Below are positions 52,626 to 62,051 of a DNA stretch of 64,000 nt, one piece after another. The stretch is from Pseudodesulfovibrio sp. (lineage in GTDB: Bacteria > Desulfobacterota > Desulfovibrionia > Desulfovibrionales > Desulfovibrionaceae). A program made the position numbers and the translations under genes. Each line of letters opens with the position of its first letter. Position 1 is the stretch's first letter. The stretch spans positions 1 to 64,000 of the forward strand of contig JAEINO010000005.1 in the NCBI GenBank assembly GCA_016342345.1. The letters run 5' to 3'. The notes below the pieces were generated by a model that searched no databases, was not told the DNA's origin, and saw only the letters and a program-made list of their open reading frames with translations.

Positions 52626-53882
52626 ATGGGACGAATATCCACATGGGATTGGGAGATCGGCGAAAAAATCGTCGTAAAATCACTCTCTCCTCTCCAAGAT
52701 CACGGATGGCAGGAGGAACCTCATGTTTCACCTGATGGTGAAACTCTGGCCGCAGTCGTCAATTTGGCCGCAATGGAATTTTCGGTCAGAACCAATGACT
52801 CGGTCTGGGACGTTACCTACGAACGCATCTGGTATCCGCGTTTCTCTCCGGATGGCAGAATGACAGCCATAGGTCAGCAGGACGGCGAATCAGCCCTTCT
52901 TGTCGACGCCGAACAAATGGGCGAAACATATGAATACGCATGGGAAACAAAATTCTCAGACGATGGGTCAACCATTGCGATCATGATGAAGAATGAGGGC
53001 CTCTACGGAGTAGCCCTGAACGGAACGCCTTGGGAAAATCTCTTCGAAAACGCCAACAACTACGTCCTCAGCAGCGATGGAAAACATTCCTCTGCAATCG
53101 TCCAGACTGTCTCCATGGGACAGGCTGAAATTGAAGTCTTCGCAAAAGGCATTCACTCTCTGGCCGTGGACGGCAATGCTTTTCCTGGCAAGTACCTGAA
53201 CCTCTGGACGCCTGTTTTCGATTCGGAATTCAAACGTGTAGCGGCTCAAGCCAGAGTCAGCATGCTCGACTACACCATTACCGTTGACGATAAGCCATGG
53301 TCCACTGTTTACGGTCAGGTCTGGGAGCCCATATTCCATCCACTGGGTGAATATGTTGCCGCACCTGTCCGCGATAAAGGCAAATGGGGCGTGGCCAGCG
53401 ATGGTGCACCATTATGGGAGCCCCGCTACGCACAGTGTACTCAGCTTCAATTCTCCCCCAAGGGAGATCGCCTCTGGGCAATCGTTGCACCTGCATACGG
53501 AAAATTCACCGTGGCCTGCAACAACATACCCTGGTCCACCCTGTCTCCTGCTGTCACTGACATCGTCCTCAATCCCGAAGGCGATCGCGCAGGAGTAATC
53601 ATGAGCAACAACAATCGCGATTTCAAAATCGTCGTTGACGACAAGGCATGGGAAGGAACCTGGGACATGGTCTGGCCCGTAGCCTTCGCTCCCAAAGGTC
53701 TCAATGTTGCTGCCGTAGTCGAAAAGAATGGCAAACAGCAAGTCCTGATGAACGGCAAGCCTTTTGGCAGAGAATTTGACCGCATCTGGGAGCCTGTTTT
53801 TAACGAAGACGGCACCAAGGTCATGATCCGGGCAATCGAAAACAACAGCTATGTTCGCATTGTCGCGAACGTAACCAGCTAG
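52626..53882 (+). CDS. tmcD: TmcD, Trp-rich beta-propeller subunit of the Tmc complex
   Basis: 418 residues. At least eight repeats with W-x(2-3)-[VI] cores (for example SVWDVTYERIWYPRFSPDG, PWSTVYGQVWEPIFHPLGE) form a WD40-like propeller rich in Trp. In Desulfovibrio the Tmc complex joins a periplasmic tetrahaem cytochrome (TmcA) to a cytoplasmic HdrD-like protein (TmcB) through a membrane cytochrome b (TmcC); TmcD is the cytoplasmic propeller. No signal peptide is seen. The gene order here, D-C-B-A, is the reverse of the usual A-B-C-D. Confidence 0.85.
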   Translation: MGRISTWDWEIGEKIVVKSLSPLQDHGWQEEPHVSPDGETLAAVVNLAAMEFSVRTNDSVWDVTYERIWYPRFSPDGRMTAIGQQDGESALLVDAEQMGETYEYAWETKFSDDGSTIAIMMKNEGLYGVALNGTPWENLFENANNYVLSSDGKHSSAIVQTVSMGQAEIEVFAKGIHSLAVDGNAFPGKYLNLWTPVFDSEFKRVAAQARVSMLDYTITVDDKPWSTVYGQVWEPIFHPLGEYVAAPVRDKGKWGVASDGAPLWEPRYAQCTQLQFSPKGDRLWAIVAPAYGKFTVACNNIPWSTLSPAVTDIVLNPEGDRAGVIMSNNNRDFKIVVDDKAWEGTWDMVWPVAFAPKGLNVAAVVEKNGKQQVLMNGKPFGREFDRIWEPVFNEDGTKVMIRAIENNSYVRIVANVTS

Positions 53883-53897
53883 TCAGGGGGAGAAGCA

Positions 53898-54557
53898 ATG
53901 CACGAATTATATAACTTCGTCAGCGGCCCTCTGGCCTGGGTCGCCGGAGCGTTCTTCGTTCTGGGATCCATCTATCGACTGGTAAGCATGTACATCCTTG
54001 CCAAAAGAAAAGACGGCTCCTCTCTGGAATACATGAGCCTGCACTACAGCCTTCGTTCCATCATACGCTGGCTCATTCCATTCAGCACCATGGGATGGAA
54101 GGCCGACCCGCTCATGACGGTCACAACATTTGCCTTCCACATCTGTTTCATTGCTGTTGCCGTCTTCCTCAGTGGTCACGTGGTGGTCTGGAACACAGCA
54201 TTCGGCTTTGACATGTGGAGTCTGCCCACTCAGGCCGGTGACATCATCAGCTTCGTGGTCATCGCAGCCTGTGCGATTTTTGCCCTGCGCCGGTTCATGC
54301 TGCCGCACGTCAAGAACGTAACCAAGCCCAAAGACTGGTTCGCATTGACGCTGGTTGTTCTGCCATTCCTCACCGGAGTTCTGGCTTATCACCAGATGGG
54401 TCCGTCACTTCTGATGACAACCCTTCATATACTCTCGGGCGAACTGCTGCTTGCACTGATTCCATTCACACGCCTGAGCCACGCCCTGTTTACAGTATTC
54501 ACCAGAGCGTACATGGGATCGGAATTTGGTGCAGTGCGCCATACCCGAGACTGGTAG
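53898..54557 (+). CDS. tmcC: TmcC, membrane cytochrome b-type subunit
   Basis: 219 residues with five hydrophobic segments in the pattern of NarI/DsrM-like haem b proteins: GPLAWVAGAFFVLGSIYRL, then FHICFIAVAVFLSGHVVVW, with paired His residues (for example H91, H99 region and HILSGELLLALI) suitable as haem ligands. It receives or delivers electrons between TmcA outside and TmcB inside, linked to the menaquinone pool. The start follows GGGGGAGAAGC. Confidence 0.87.
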   Translation: MHELYNFVSGPLAWVAGAFFVLGSIYRLVSMYILAKRKDGSSLEYMSLHYSLRSIIRWLIPFSTMGWKADPLMTVTTFAFHICFIAVAVFLSGHVVVWNTAFGFDMWSLPTQAGDIISFVVIAACAIFALRRFMLPHVKNVTKPKDWFALTLVVLPFLTGVLAYHQMGPSLLMTTLHILSGELLLALIPFTRLSHALFTVFTRAYMGSEFGAVRHTRDW

Positions 54558-54593
54558 GGTCGACCTAACCACAGCAATACGAGGTATAACAAC

Positions 54594-55916
54594 ATGAGTC
54601 ATATATCAGACAGAATAATATCCGACCCCGGGCTTGAACTCGGGGTGGCCAACCTCACAACCGAACGAATTGAGGAAGTGGTCAACCAAGCTCTCAAAGG
54701 TGAAACCGGTGCCAAGCTTAAAGCGTACCAGGAAACCTGCATGCGTTGCGGACTGTGCGCCCAAGGCTGCCATTTCTACGTTTCTCACGATGGAGATCCC
54801 AGTTATTCGCCGGTAAGCAAGGCAACTGAATCCATCTACGAACTGATGGAAAAGAAAGGCCGGGTTTCCCCCAAACGCATCTACGAAATGGCGCAGATTG
54901 CCTACACCGAATGCAACCTGTGCAAACGGTGTGCTCACTATTGCCCCGTCGGCATAGACACTGGCTACTCCATGCTCGTGATGCGACGCATCTGTCATCT
55001 TCTGGGCGTAGTGCCACAGTATATCCTTGATACCGGCAACTCTCATGCAACCACAATGAATCAGATGTGGGTCAAGGACGACGAGTGGATTGACACCCTG
55101 CAGTGGCAGGAAGACGAAGCCCGCGATGAATTCAGCAACATACGTATTCCGCTGGATAAAGAGGGAGCCGATATCTACTACTCGGTCATCGCACCAGAAC
55201 CCAAATTCCGAACACAGCTCATCTATCAGGCTGCGGCCATCTTCCACGAGGCCGGTGTCGACTGGACAATGCCCTCAACTCCCGGTTGGGACAACAGCGA
55301 CATGAGCATGTACATTGGTGACTTTGAAAACATGGGACGTCTCAAACGGTCCCACTACGAATCAGCTCAAAAGTTGCGCGTCAAGCGTATCGTCATGGGC
55401 GAATGTGGCCATGCCTACCGCTCGGTCTATGACATGGGCAACCGCTGGCTCGGCTATCGCGACATGCCTATCCCGGTTATCCACTCCGTGGAATACTTCT
55501 GGGAACTGCTGACCGAAGGCAAGATCAAAATTCCAAAGAAATTCGAGCATCCCGTCACCATTCATGATCCTTGCAACATCATCCGCGGCATGGGCCTCAT
55601 GGACAAACTGCGTGATGTAACCCACATGATCTGTGAAAACGTGGTCGAAATGACTCCCAACCGCGAACACAACTACTGCTGTAGTGCAGGCGGAGGCGTC
55701 ATCAACTGCGGTCCTCCATTCAGGGGAACCCGGGTCAAGGGCAACAAGGCCAAAGCTGATCAGTTAAGAAATACGGGCGTCTCGCATGTCGTCTGTCCCT
55801 GCCACAACTGTCATGGAGGTCTTGAAGACATCATTGACCACTATGAGCTTGGCATGCACCCGAAATTCCTGGGAGATATTATATATGAAATCATGGAAAA
55901 GACAGACGCGCTGTAA
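54594..55916 (+). CDS. tmcB: TmcB, HdrD-like iron-sulfur subunit
   Basis: 440 residues. Two [4Fe-4S] sets, CMRCGLCAQGCHF (about 44-56) and CNLCKRCAHYCPVG (about 107-120), then two CCG-type modules with HDPCNIIRG, YCCSAGGGVINCG and VCPCHNCHGG near the C-terminus. This is the HdrD/DsrK layout of proteins that carry out disulfide or thiol-linked electron transfer. It follows tmcC by 36 nt. No signal peptide, so cytoplasmic. Confidence 0.9.
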   Translation: MSHISDRIISDPGLELGVANLTTERIEEVVNQALKGETGAKLKAYQETCMRCGLCAQGCHFYVSHDGDPSYSPVSKATESIYELMEKKGRVSPKRIYEMAQIAYTECNLCKRCAHYCPVGIDTGYSMLVMRRICHLLGVVPQYILDTGNSHATTMNQMWVKDDEWIDTLQWQEDEARDEFSNIRIPLDKEGADIYYSVIAPEPKFRTQLIYQAAAIFHEAGVDWTMPSTPGWDNSDMSMYIGDFENMGRLKRSHYESAQKLRVKRIVMGECGHAYRSVYDMGNRWLGYRDMPIPVIHSVEYFWELLTEGKIKIPKKFEHPVTIHDPCNIIRGMGLMDKLRDVTHMICENVVEMTPNREHNYCCSAGGGVINCGPPFRGTRVKGNKAKADQLRNTGVSHVVCPCHNCHGGLEDIIDHYELGMHPKFLGDIIYEIMEKTDAL

Positions 55917-55928
55917 GGGAGACTAGTC

Positions 55929-56330
55929 ATGCACAAGAAAAAACTGACACGGACACTTGCACCCCTTGCCGCGATCATTGCGGTAATGCTTATCTACATG
56001 GCACCCATGGCCTTCTCGCAGGAGGACATGGTCGTAGTTCCGACATCGGACTTCAATGCCCCGGAACGGCCTGCAGCCATGTTCAAACATGACGCCCACA
56101 ATGAACTTGCAGGGCTCGAAGACTGTGTGGTCTGCCATCATGGCAAGACCGATGCAGGACTCATTGACCTGGAAAACTCCAGTGATGGCGAATCCTGTAG
56201 CTCATGCCACCCGGTCAAGCCTGAAAATGGCGCGACCCCGTTGATGAGAGCTTATCACTTGCAATGCACTACCTGCCATGCAGACGCCCTCAAGGGACCG
56301 GTTGCATGCGGTGAGTGCCACAAGAAATAA
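55929..56330 (+). CDS. tmcA: TmcA, acidic type II tetrahaem cytochrome c3
   Basis: 133 residues. A signal peptide (1-30, ending MAFS) exports the protein. Four CXXCH haem motifs follow: CVVCH, CSSCH, CTTCH and CGECH, with extra His residues (FKHDAHNEL, YHLQC) for axial ligation. Type II cytochrome c3 accepts electrons from type I c3, which is reduced by periplasmic hydrogenases, and passes them to TmcBCD. The gene is directly downstream of tmcB. Confidence 0.93.
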   Translation: MHKKKLTRTLAPLAAIIAVMLIYMAPMAFSQEDMVVVPTSDFNAPERPAAMFKHDAHNELAGLEDCVVCHHGKTDAGLIDLENSSDGESCSSCHPVKPENGATPLMRAYHLQCTTCHADALKGPVACGECHKK

Positions 56331-56350
56331 AGAAAAGACTGGAAACGATC

Positions 56351-56887
56351 ATGAACACCGTATTGCTGACACAAAACGGAATGATCCTCTCGGATCACGA
56401 AACCGAGACAGTGGTCCCCCTGTCCAATCTTGCCGATAAGGTACGTTTGGAAAACGGGTACACACTGCGGTCATTCCTTGCTATGGTGCAGCGTTACCCG
56501 GTGTTTCAGACTCTCAGCGTGTTCATTCCGAACCTGCTGGAAGAATGTGATCAATTTCCGACCTCGGGATGCATCACCGAGATGCTTTCTCATATGGAAT
56601 TGATCAAACGAGTGGAAATGATTGGTTTCCCGGGTGAACCAAGGTTCAACATCCTGTGCGCTCTTGGCGGAAAGTACAAAGGACAGGAACAGGAATTAAG
56701 ACTGTTCCAATTGGACAAACTGCTGGACATGCCCATCACGCTCGGACCTTTGAAGCACTCTGTCTTTGGTGACACAGTGAATATCATGGAATTCGAGACA
56801 AACTATTCCCTCTTTGAATTCATTGAGGGGGTAGCTTGGGAGTTTGGCTTCCAGCGGTTCCCGGAACATTGTAGCATTAGGGGGTAG
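56351..56887 (+). CDS. Conserved protein of the tmc operon, function unknown
   Basis: 178 residues from the ATG at 56351, preceded by GGAAACGATC; the longer frame from 56315 overlaps tmcA. Soluble alpha/beta protein with no cysteine motif or membrane helix; central CITEMLSHMELIKRVEMIG and a C-terminal FEFIEGVAWEFGFQRFP. In Desulfovibrio tmc loci a similar-sized unknown gene stands between the complex and a Usp protein. I do not recognise a fold. Confidence 0.75.
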   Translation: MNTVLLTQNGMILSDHETETVVPLSNLADKVRLENGYTLRSFLAMVQRYPVFQTLSVFIPNLLEECDQFPTSGCITEMLSHMELIKRVEMIGFPGEPRFNILCALGGKYKGQEQELRLFQLDKLLDMPITLGPLKHSVFGDTVNIMEFETNYSLFEFIEGVAWEFGFQRFPEHCSIRG

Positions 56888-56890
56888 GCC

Positions 56891-57811
56891 ATGTTTAACA
56901 AGATCCTGTTTGCGACCAGCGGAACGCCTGTCTGTGACAGCCCGGCAAAGATCGCCTTTGATCTCGCCGAACGCGAAGACGCTGAACTTCTCCTCTTTCA
57001 CGTTCTTGGCGTCCCTTCCAGGGGCTTCAGCGTGGAAGTAACGGATGTTCGCACTGGTGAAAAGGAAGGCCTAGGGACAGACTACGAAGCATGGGTGAAG
57101 GAAGAGTTGAACACCACCTATGAAAATCAACTGAAGCAATACGAATACAAGACACGCATCCAGACAGCAGTCGGCGTTCCTTCCACGGAAATCCTGCGCT
57201 TGGCACGCAAGGAAGAAGTCGACATGATCGTCATGGGTGCCAACACCAGATCAGGAGACACCAGCGAACGCCACAGATCCATCATGGGTAACACCATGCT
57301 GACAGTGGCCAAGCGTGCCCGGTGCCCGGTTCTGATAATCAATCGTCCGTGCAACACATGCTGGAATCTGTTTTCCAACATTATCTTCTGCACAGACTTC
57401 TCCAAAGCTGCGGACTCGGCATTCCAGTTCGCACTCAAGGCGGCCAAGGATATTGGATGTCCTCTGTACATCTTCCACGCCGTGAATCTGCAATCCGATG
57501 AACTGGGAAGCAAGACTACCCAGGAAACGATCGAAGCTGAAATCGAACGCGCTCACAAGCGCATCGAAGAGAAGTACATTCCCCAGATGGGCGACTTCAA
57601 GACCTACGAAGTGGAATGCCGCGAAGGAATTCCGCACGTTGAGATCCTCAAGTATGCCCGCGAAAAGGAAGGCGATCTGATCGCCATGGCCCATCACTCA
57701 AAGGAGATTCCTCTGGATGAAGCCGAAATCGGCACGACTCTTGAGGAAGTGGTTTTACGCTCGGCCTGTCCTGTGGCGAGTATCAACCACCCGGATTGGA
57801 TAGCGAACTAA
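56891..57811 (+). CDS. Tandem universal stress protein (UspA family)
   Basis: 306 residues with two Usp domains (about 1-150 and 160-306). The first has the ATP-loop signature in VMGANTRSGD..SIMGNTML; the second diverges at the same place (AMAHHSKEIP..EIGTTLEEVVL). It lies in the tmc operon, 3 nt after the preceding gene. Likely a nucleotide-binding stress or energy-state responder; target unknown. Confidence 0.85.
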   Translation: MFNKILFATSGTPVCDSPAKIAFDLAEREDAELLLFHVLGVPSRGFSVEVTDVRTGEKEGLGTDYEAWVKEELNTTYENQLKQYEYKTRIQTAVGVPSTEILRLARKEEVDMIVMGANTRSGDTSERHRSIMGNTMLTVAKRARCPVLIINRPCNTCWNLFSNIIFCTDFSKAADSAFQFALKAAKDIGCPLYIFHAVNLQSDELGSKTTQETIEAEIERAHKRIEEKYIPQMGDFKTYEVECREGIPHVEILKYAREKEGDLIAMAHHSKEIPLDEAEIGTTLEEVVLRSACPVASINHPDWIAN

Positions 57812-57824
57812 ATGGATTTATGCC

Positions 57825-58232
57825 ATGACCAGTCATAAGAAAAGAGTGCTGGTGGTGGATGACGAGATGAATATCCGCTTGTTCCTCAAGACATTGCTTG
57901 AAACAAGCGGGTATTCTCCCCACCTGGCAAAAAACGCCCGTGAAGGACTGGAAATGGCTCTAGAACTCAAGCCTGACCTGATCATTCTGGACGTAATGAT
58001 GCCCGGTGAAGGTGGCCTGGTCATGTATCAAGGACTACAGGAAGACGAAAAGTTGAAAAAAGTGCCCGTGATCATGCTCTCAGCAGTGGGAGCGGCGACA
58101 TTCAAACATGCGCTGAAAATCATGGGTATCGGCAAATCGAACTACCCGGACCCTTTTGCATACGTCCAGAAACCTCCCAAGGTGGAAGAGATAAAAAATA
58201 TCATCGACCATGCACTCAAAGCAGCTACTTGA
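57825..58232 (+). CDS. Response regulator, receiver-only
   Basis: 135 residues; VVDDEM pocket, D56 in IILDVMMPG, LSA, and QKPPK switch. A short insert (MGIGKSNYPDPFAY) precedes the conserved Lys. No output domain. In the tmc operon, 13 nt after the Usp gene. Confidence 0.87.
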   Translation: MTSHKKRVLVVDDEMNIRLFLKTLLETSGYSPHLAKNAREGLEMALELKPDLIILDVMMPGEGGLVMYQGLQEDEKLKKVPVIMLSAVGAATFKHALKIMGIGKSNYPDPFAYVQKPPKVEEIKNIIDHALKAAT

Positions 58233-58347
58233 TGAGACACTGTATGAAACAGGTCGAATATGACACAGGAAACAATGGGATTTTCCCAGGCGGTCTTCGG
58301 GCACATTCCAACGACTGGCCACATAACGACACGAGGAGGTCGACCCC

Positions 58348-58704
58348 ATGCCAAGTAAGATTCTCATAATTGATGACGATCCATATATCGTCAAATATCT
58401 CGTGGACATTCTTCAAGACGACGGGTTCCAGACCTGCACGGCCTCAAATGTCGAGGACGCCATGGAACAACTCAAAAAGGAAAAACCTGATCTTATCACG
58501 CTTGATCTCGAAATGCCCAATGAATGGGGTCCGAGATTCTACAAGAAGATGATTCAGGAAAAAGAGCACAAGGACACCCCTGTCATTGTAGTCAGTGGCC
58601 TCTCCGGCATTCATCTGGCCATCAAAAACGCAGTGGCGTCCTTCAAAAAGCCCTTCAACCCCACGGAACTTCTGGCGGCCATCCACAAGGCCCTGGAAGC
58701 CTAG
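58348..58704 (+). CDS. Response regulator, receiver-only
   Basis: 118 residues; IDDDP pocket, D53 in ITLDLEMPN, VVSG and KKPFN switch. Last gene of the tmc operon, behind GAGGAGGTCGACCCC-type site (GAGGAGGTCG), followed by a strong terminator. Probable partner of the kinases downstream. Confidence 0.87.
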   Translation: MPSKILIIDDDPYIVKYLVDILQDDGFQTCTASNVEDAMEQLKKEKPDLITLDLEMPNEWGPRFYKKMIQEKEHKDTPVIVVSGLSGIHLAIKNAVASFKKPFNPTELLAAIHKALEA

Positions 58705-58723
58705 GGGGAAGACATAACGCATT

Positions 58724-58760
58724 CCCCGGCGGTTACACACAACCGCCGGGGTCTTCCTTT
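58724..58760 (+). terminator. Terminator of the tmc operon
   Basis: CCCCGGCGGTT/AACCGCCGGGG, 11-bp stem with ACACAC loop, then TCTTCCTTT. Confidence 0.9.
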
Positions 58761-58837
58761 GGTTGTGATATACGTTCTACTTGTGTAAGGTCGCCTCTCG
58801 AAATCCATGTGAAAACATGTCTGGAGGCCTACACTAA

Positions 58838-59071
58838 ATGCGCCAACCCCCTATTCTCATTGTGGATGATGAAGAGGGCATACGTACAGTTCTGTCCATC
58901 TCCCTGATTGACAGCGGATATACTGTGCACTCTGCACCAGATGTCGACTCGGCTCTTGATCTGTTCAAGGCCAACCGCCATCTCATCGTTATCACCGACA
59001 TCAAGATGCCCGGAAAAACCGGTATAGACCTGCTCCGTGAGATAAAAAAATCAGCCCGGAAACAGAAGTAA
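58838..59071 (+). CDS. N-terminal receiver half of a frameshift-split kinase
   Basis: 77 residues: a receiver start (VDDEEG, D54 in VITDIKMPG) that ends at a TAA right after LREIKKSARKQK. The missing part of the receiver, including ETEVIMISGHGD and the KPIN switch, continues in the -1 frame at the next ORF. The reading frame passes through A7 at 59044-59050, positioned as A-AAA-AAA in the zero frame. One extra A would fuse both into one protein of about 639 residues, like the receiver-kinase hybrid at 60915. It may be a sequencing or assembly error, a recent mutation, or slippage. Confidence 0.7.
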   Translation: MRQPPILIVDDEEGIRTVLSISLIDSGYTVHSAPDVDSALDLFKANRHLIVITDIKMPGKTGIDLLREIKKSARKQK

Positions 59072-59073
59072 TC

Positions 59074-60756
59074 ATGATCTCCGGGCATGGGGATATCGAC
59101 CTCGCAATCCAGAGTCTGAAAAACGATGCTTCGGATTTCATAACAAAACCCATAAACGAAGATGTACTTGCCTTTGCCCTCAAACGGGCAATGGAACGTA
59201 TCCACATGCGCCAGGAACTCAAGACATACACGCAGAATCTGGAACAAATGGTAGCCGAAAAAACGACACATCTGGTAAGAGTGGAACGCAAAGTCGCGGC
59301 ATGCCAACTTTTCAAGGGTTTGACATCAAACCTGCACGACTTCACATCAAAACTCGACAACATCAGTGTATTCAACCAGATGCCTATGTTCGTGTCCATC
59401 CACAACCGGGACATGAAAGTTGTCGCAGTCAACCACCACTACAAAAAGAGGCTGGGCGATTATAGTGGCAAGGATAGCTGGGCCATGTACGAGGAACTCG
59501 CCGACGGGACCGACAGCCCGGTAGCCCGGACCGTCATGACAGGCGAAACTTCCCGCACCAATCACGTTGTTCGCTGCATCAACAAAAACAAGCTCTCGGT
59601 CATCGTGGACACAGTCCCTATCACCGGAGCCGACAACAACGTGGAAATGGTTCTGGAATTCATGGTGGACCTGCACGAAGCCAAGCAACTACGCGAAGAA
59701 TTGCGCACCACCCGACATAAATACCAGCAACTGTTCGACCAGTCGCCCTGTTACATCTCCGTTCAGGACAGGGACCTGAACATACTCTCCACCAACGCCC
59801 GATTCAGGGAATCCTTCGGCAATCTGGAAAACAACCACTGTTATGAAAAACTCATGCACCGTTCAAGTCCGTGCACTGACTGCCCTCTGAACAAAACTTT
59901 TGAGGACGGAGAAACACACCAACACGAAACCGTAGTCACCAACCTCGATGGAGAGCAAGTCAATATTCTCATATGGTGCGCTCCCATCCATGATGCAGAT
60001 GGCAACATCATCCAGGCCATCGAAATGTTCACGGACATCACCCACATCCGTAAACTGCAAGGACGGTTGACATCGCTCGGCCTCCTGCTCGGTTCCACAG
60101 CCCATGGCATCAAGGGGTTGCTGACCGGAATTGATGGGGCCATATACAGACTTGGGGCAGGACTGAAGAACAAGGATTTCGAAAGGGTTCAAGACGGTTT
60201 TAATGATCTTCAATTCCTTACTGATCGTGTAAAAAAGACCGTCCTTGACATCCTTTACTACACCAAGAAGCGCGAACTCAACTGGAAGATTGCAGATGGT
60301 GCCAACTTTGCCACAAGCACCTACGAATCCATCATTGCCAAGGCTGAAACCAAAAATATCGATCTGACACTGGAAATGAGTGAATCCCTCGGCACATTCA
60401 AGGCAGACATCTCCATTCTGGCCTCTGCTCTTGGGAACCTCCTGGAAAATGCGGTTGATGCATGTTGCCGCAACGGACTTGACAACCCCGGAAGGGTCCT
60501 GTTCAAGGTTTACGCCAATCCAAATCAGATAACCTTTCAGATCACTGACAACGGCGTGGGCATGGACCGCGAGACCCGCGAAAAACTCTTCACCCTTTTC
60601 TTTTCCTCCAAGGGAACTTCCGGCACCGGCCTCGGCCTGTATATCGCCAACGAAATCGTTCAGCAACACGGGGGAACCATCTCGGTCGAATCCCAAATGG
60701 AACAGGGATCAACCTTTACAGTCTGCATCCCACGCGAACTCAGTGTGCAATTGTAA
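59074..60756 (+). CDS. PAS histidine kinase, C-terminal part of the split gene
   Basis: 560 residues if started at ATG 59074, which lies within receiver sequence (MISGHGDIDLAIQSLKND..ITKPINED), so this start is probably not the native one. After a coiled coil come two PAS domains (about 100-200; 225-335), the second with the cysteine cluster CYEKLMHRSSPCTDCP. The kinase core has an atypical H-box STAHGIKGLLTG and HATPase motifs NLLENAVDAC, DNGVGM and GTSGTGLGLY. It is the likely sensor of the receivers in the tmc operon. See the note on the frameshift. Confidence 0.75.
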   Translation: MISGHGDIDLAIQSLKNDASDFITKPINEDVLAFALKRAMERIHMRQELKTYTQNLEQMVAEKTTHLVRVERKVAACQLFKGLTSNLHDFTSKLDNISVFNQMPMFVSIHNRDMKVVAVNHHYKKRLGDYSGKDSWAMYEELADGTDSPVARTVMTGETSRTNHVVRCINKNKLSVIVDTVPITGADNNVEMVLEFMVDLHEAKQLREELRTTRHKYQQLFDQSPCYISVQDRDLNILSTNARFRESFGNLENNHCYEKLMHRSSPCTDCPLNKTFEDGETHQHETVVTNLDGEQVNILIWCAPIHDADGNIIQAIEMFTDITHIRKLQGRLTSLGLLLGSTAHGIKGLLTGIDGAIYRLGAGLKNKDFERVQDGFNDLQFLTDRVKKTVLDILYYTKKRELNWKIADGANFATSTYESIIAKAETKNIDLTLEMSESLGTFKADISILASALGNLLENAVDACCRNGLDNPGRVLFKVYANPNQITFQITDNGVGMDRETREKLFTLFFSSKGTSGTGLGLYIANEIVQQHGGTISVESQMEQGSTFTVCIPRELSVQL

Positions 60757-60914
60757 TTGTGCTCCAGCGGCCAAAACTTTTGTATAGATGGAAAGATCTT
60801 CTTCACAAAAAAATCCGCATGCAGGGTATTTCACCTCCATTGCGGAATTCTCATTCTTTACGAAATCACTTAAGATCCAGAACACTAGCCTGAAATTCAA
60901 GAAAAAATAGAATA

Positions 60915-62051
60915 CTACGTCACAATATGAGCGGTCGGAATGGTAATTGTGAAGGTCGCACCCGAGTCAGAGCCGGAATTGGCCATGATAGCCCCACCCA
61001 TTTCCTTGACCAATTTCTTGGTTGCCATGAGACCTATACCAGTTCCCCGACTACCCTTGGTCGTAAAAAACGAATTGAAAATTTTCGTGAGAATTTCTGG
61101 TGCTATCCCGTGACCACTATCTGAAATTTCATATCGAACAGACATGCCACCACCGTCTCTGGTCCTGATCCAGACCTTCTTGTCACCTTCAAAAGTGTCT
61201 TGGCAGGCATGAATTGCATTGGAAACGAGATTGGTCAGACATTCGTGAATGGCCTCGGTATCCAATCGCATGGACGGAAGGTTATCAGCAAGATCAAGAA
61301 CCAATTCCACTCCACCACTTTTCGCCTTGGAAGCCATGAGATCATAGACCTGACTGGCAGGAGCATTGGGATTGGCCTCAACCGGAACGATAACGACCGG
61401 CTTGGCATAATCAAGGAGATCCATGGACAGATTCTTGATACGCTCGATATCGCGGCGCACCATCTCCCACCCCTGACGCAGGTACTCCTGATTTTCCAAC
61501 TCCAGTCCCTTTTCCAGAACAAACATGCCACCCTCAAGTCCACCGGCCACGTTTTTTATGGCGTGAGACATGCTGGCAACGGTCTGCCCGACAGCAGCCA
61601 TACGTTCAGCCTCAACCAATTCCTTGCTCTTTTCAAGGACCAGATGCTCCAAATTTTCCGTATACTCCCGCAACTGTTCACGAAGATTTATCTTCTCCAA
61701 TGCTCGATACAGAGCAACTTCAAGCGCATCTTCATGAATCGGCTTGGTGATAAAATCGGCGGCCCCACGGCGAAGGCTCTCAATGGCCGAGCCCACGTCA
61801 CCATGCCCGGTGATCATGATCACTTCCGAATCTGGCCAACTCATCTTGATTCTCTGTAACAACTCAAGCCCGTCAATACCTGGCATCCTGATATCGGCCA
61901 CGATCAGGTTAATTGTGTTGTTACCAAGAATATCAAGGGCTTCTGCCCCGTTCTCAGCGGTTATGACAGTATACCCGGCATCGGCAATGGCGATGCTCAG
62001 TACATTACGAATTCCAGCTTCGTCATCAACCAATAAGACTGTTTCATTCAT
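60915..62051 (-). CDS. Receiver-histidine kinase hybrid
   Basis: 378 residues from the ATG at 62051. Receiver 1-120 with VDDEA, D53 (IVADIRMPG), ITGHGD and KPIHED; coiled coil to about 155; dimerisation helix with SMSHAIKNVAGG and a HATPase with NLVSNAIHAC, DSGHGI and GSRGTGIGLM. No PAS or membrane segment. Very similar in plan to the split kinase 58838-60756. It overlaps the upstream kinase by 8 nt and is coupled to it. Confidence 0.88.
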   Translation of the reverse strand: MNETVLLVDDEAGIRNVLSIAIADAGYTVITAENGAEALDILGNNTINLIVADIRMPGIDGLELLQRIKMSWPDSEVIMITGHGDVGSAIESLRRGAADFITKPIHEDALEVALYRALEKINLREQLREYTENLEHLVLEKSKELVEAERMAAVGQTVASMSHAIKNVAGGLEGGMFVLEKGLELENQEYLRQGWEMVRRDIERIKNLSMDLLDYAKPVVIVPVEANPNAPASQVYDLMASKAKSGGVELVLDLADNLPSMRLDTEAIHECLTNLVSNAIHACQDTFEGDKKVWIRTRDGGGMSVRYEISDSGHGIAPEILTKIFNSFFTTKGSRGTGIGLMATKKLVKEMGGAIMANSGSDSGATFTITIPTAHIVT

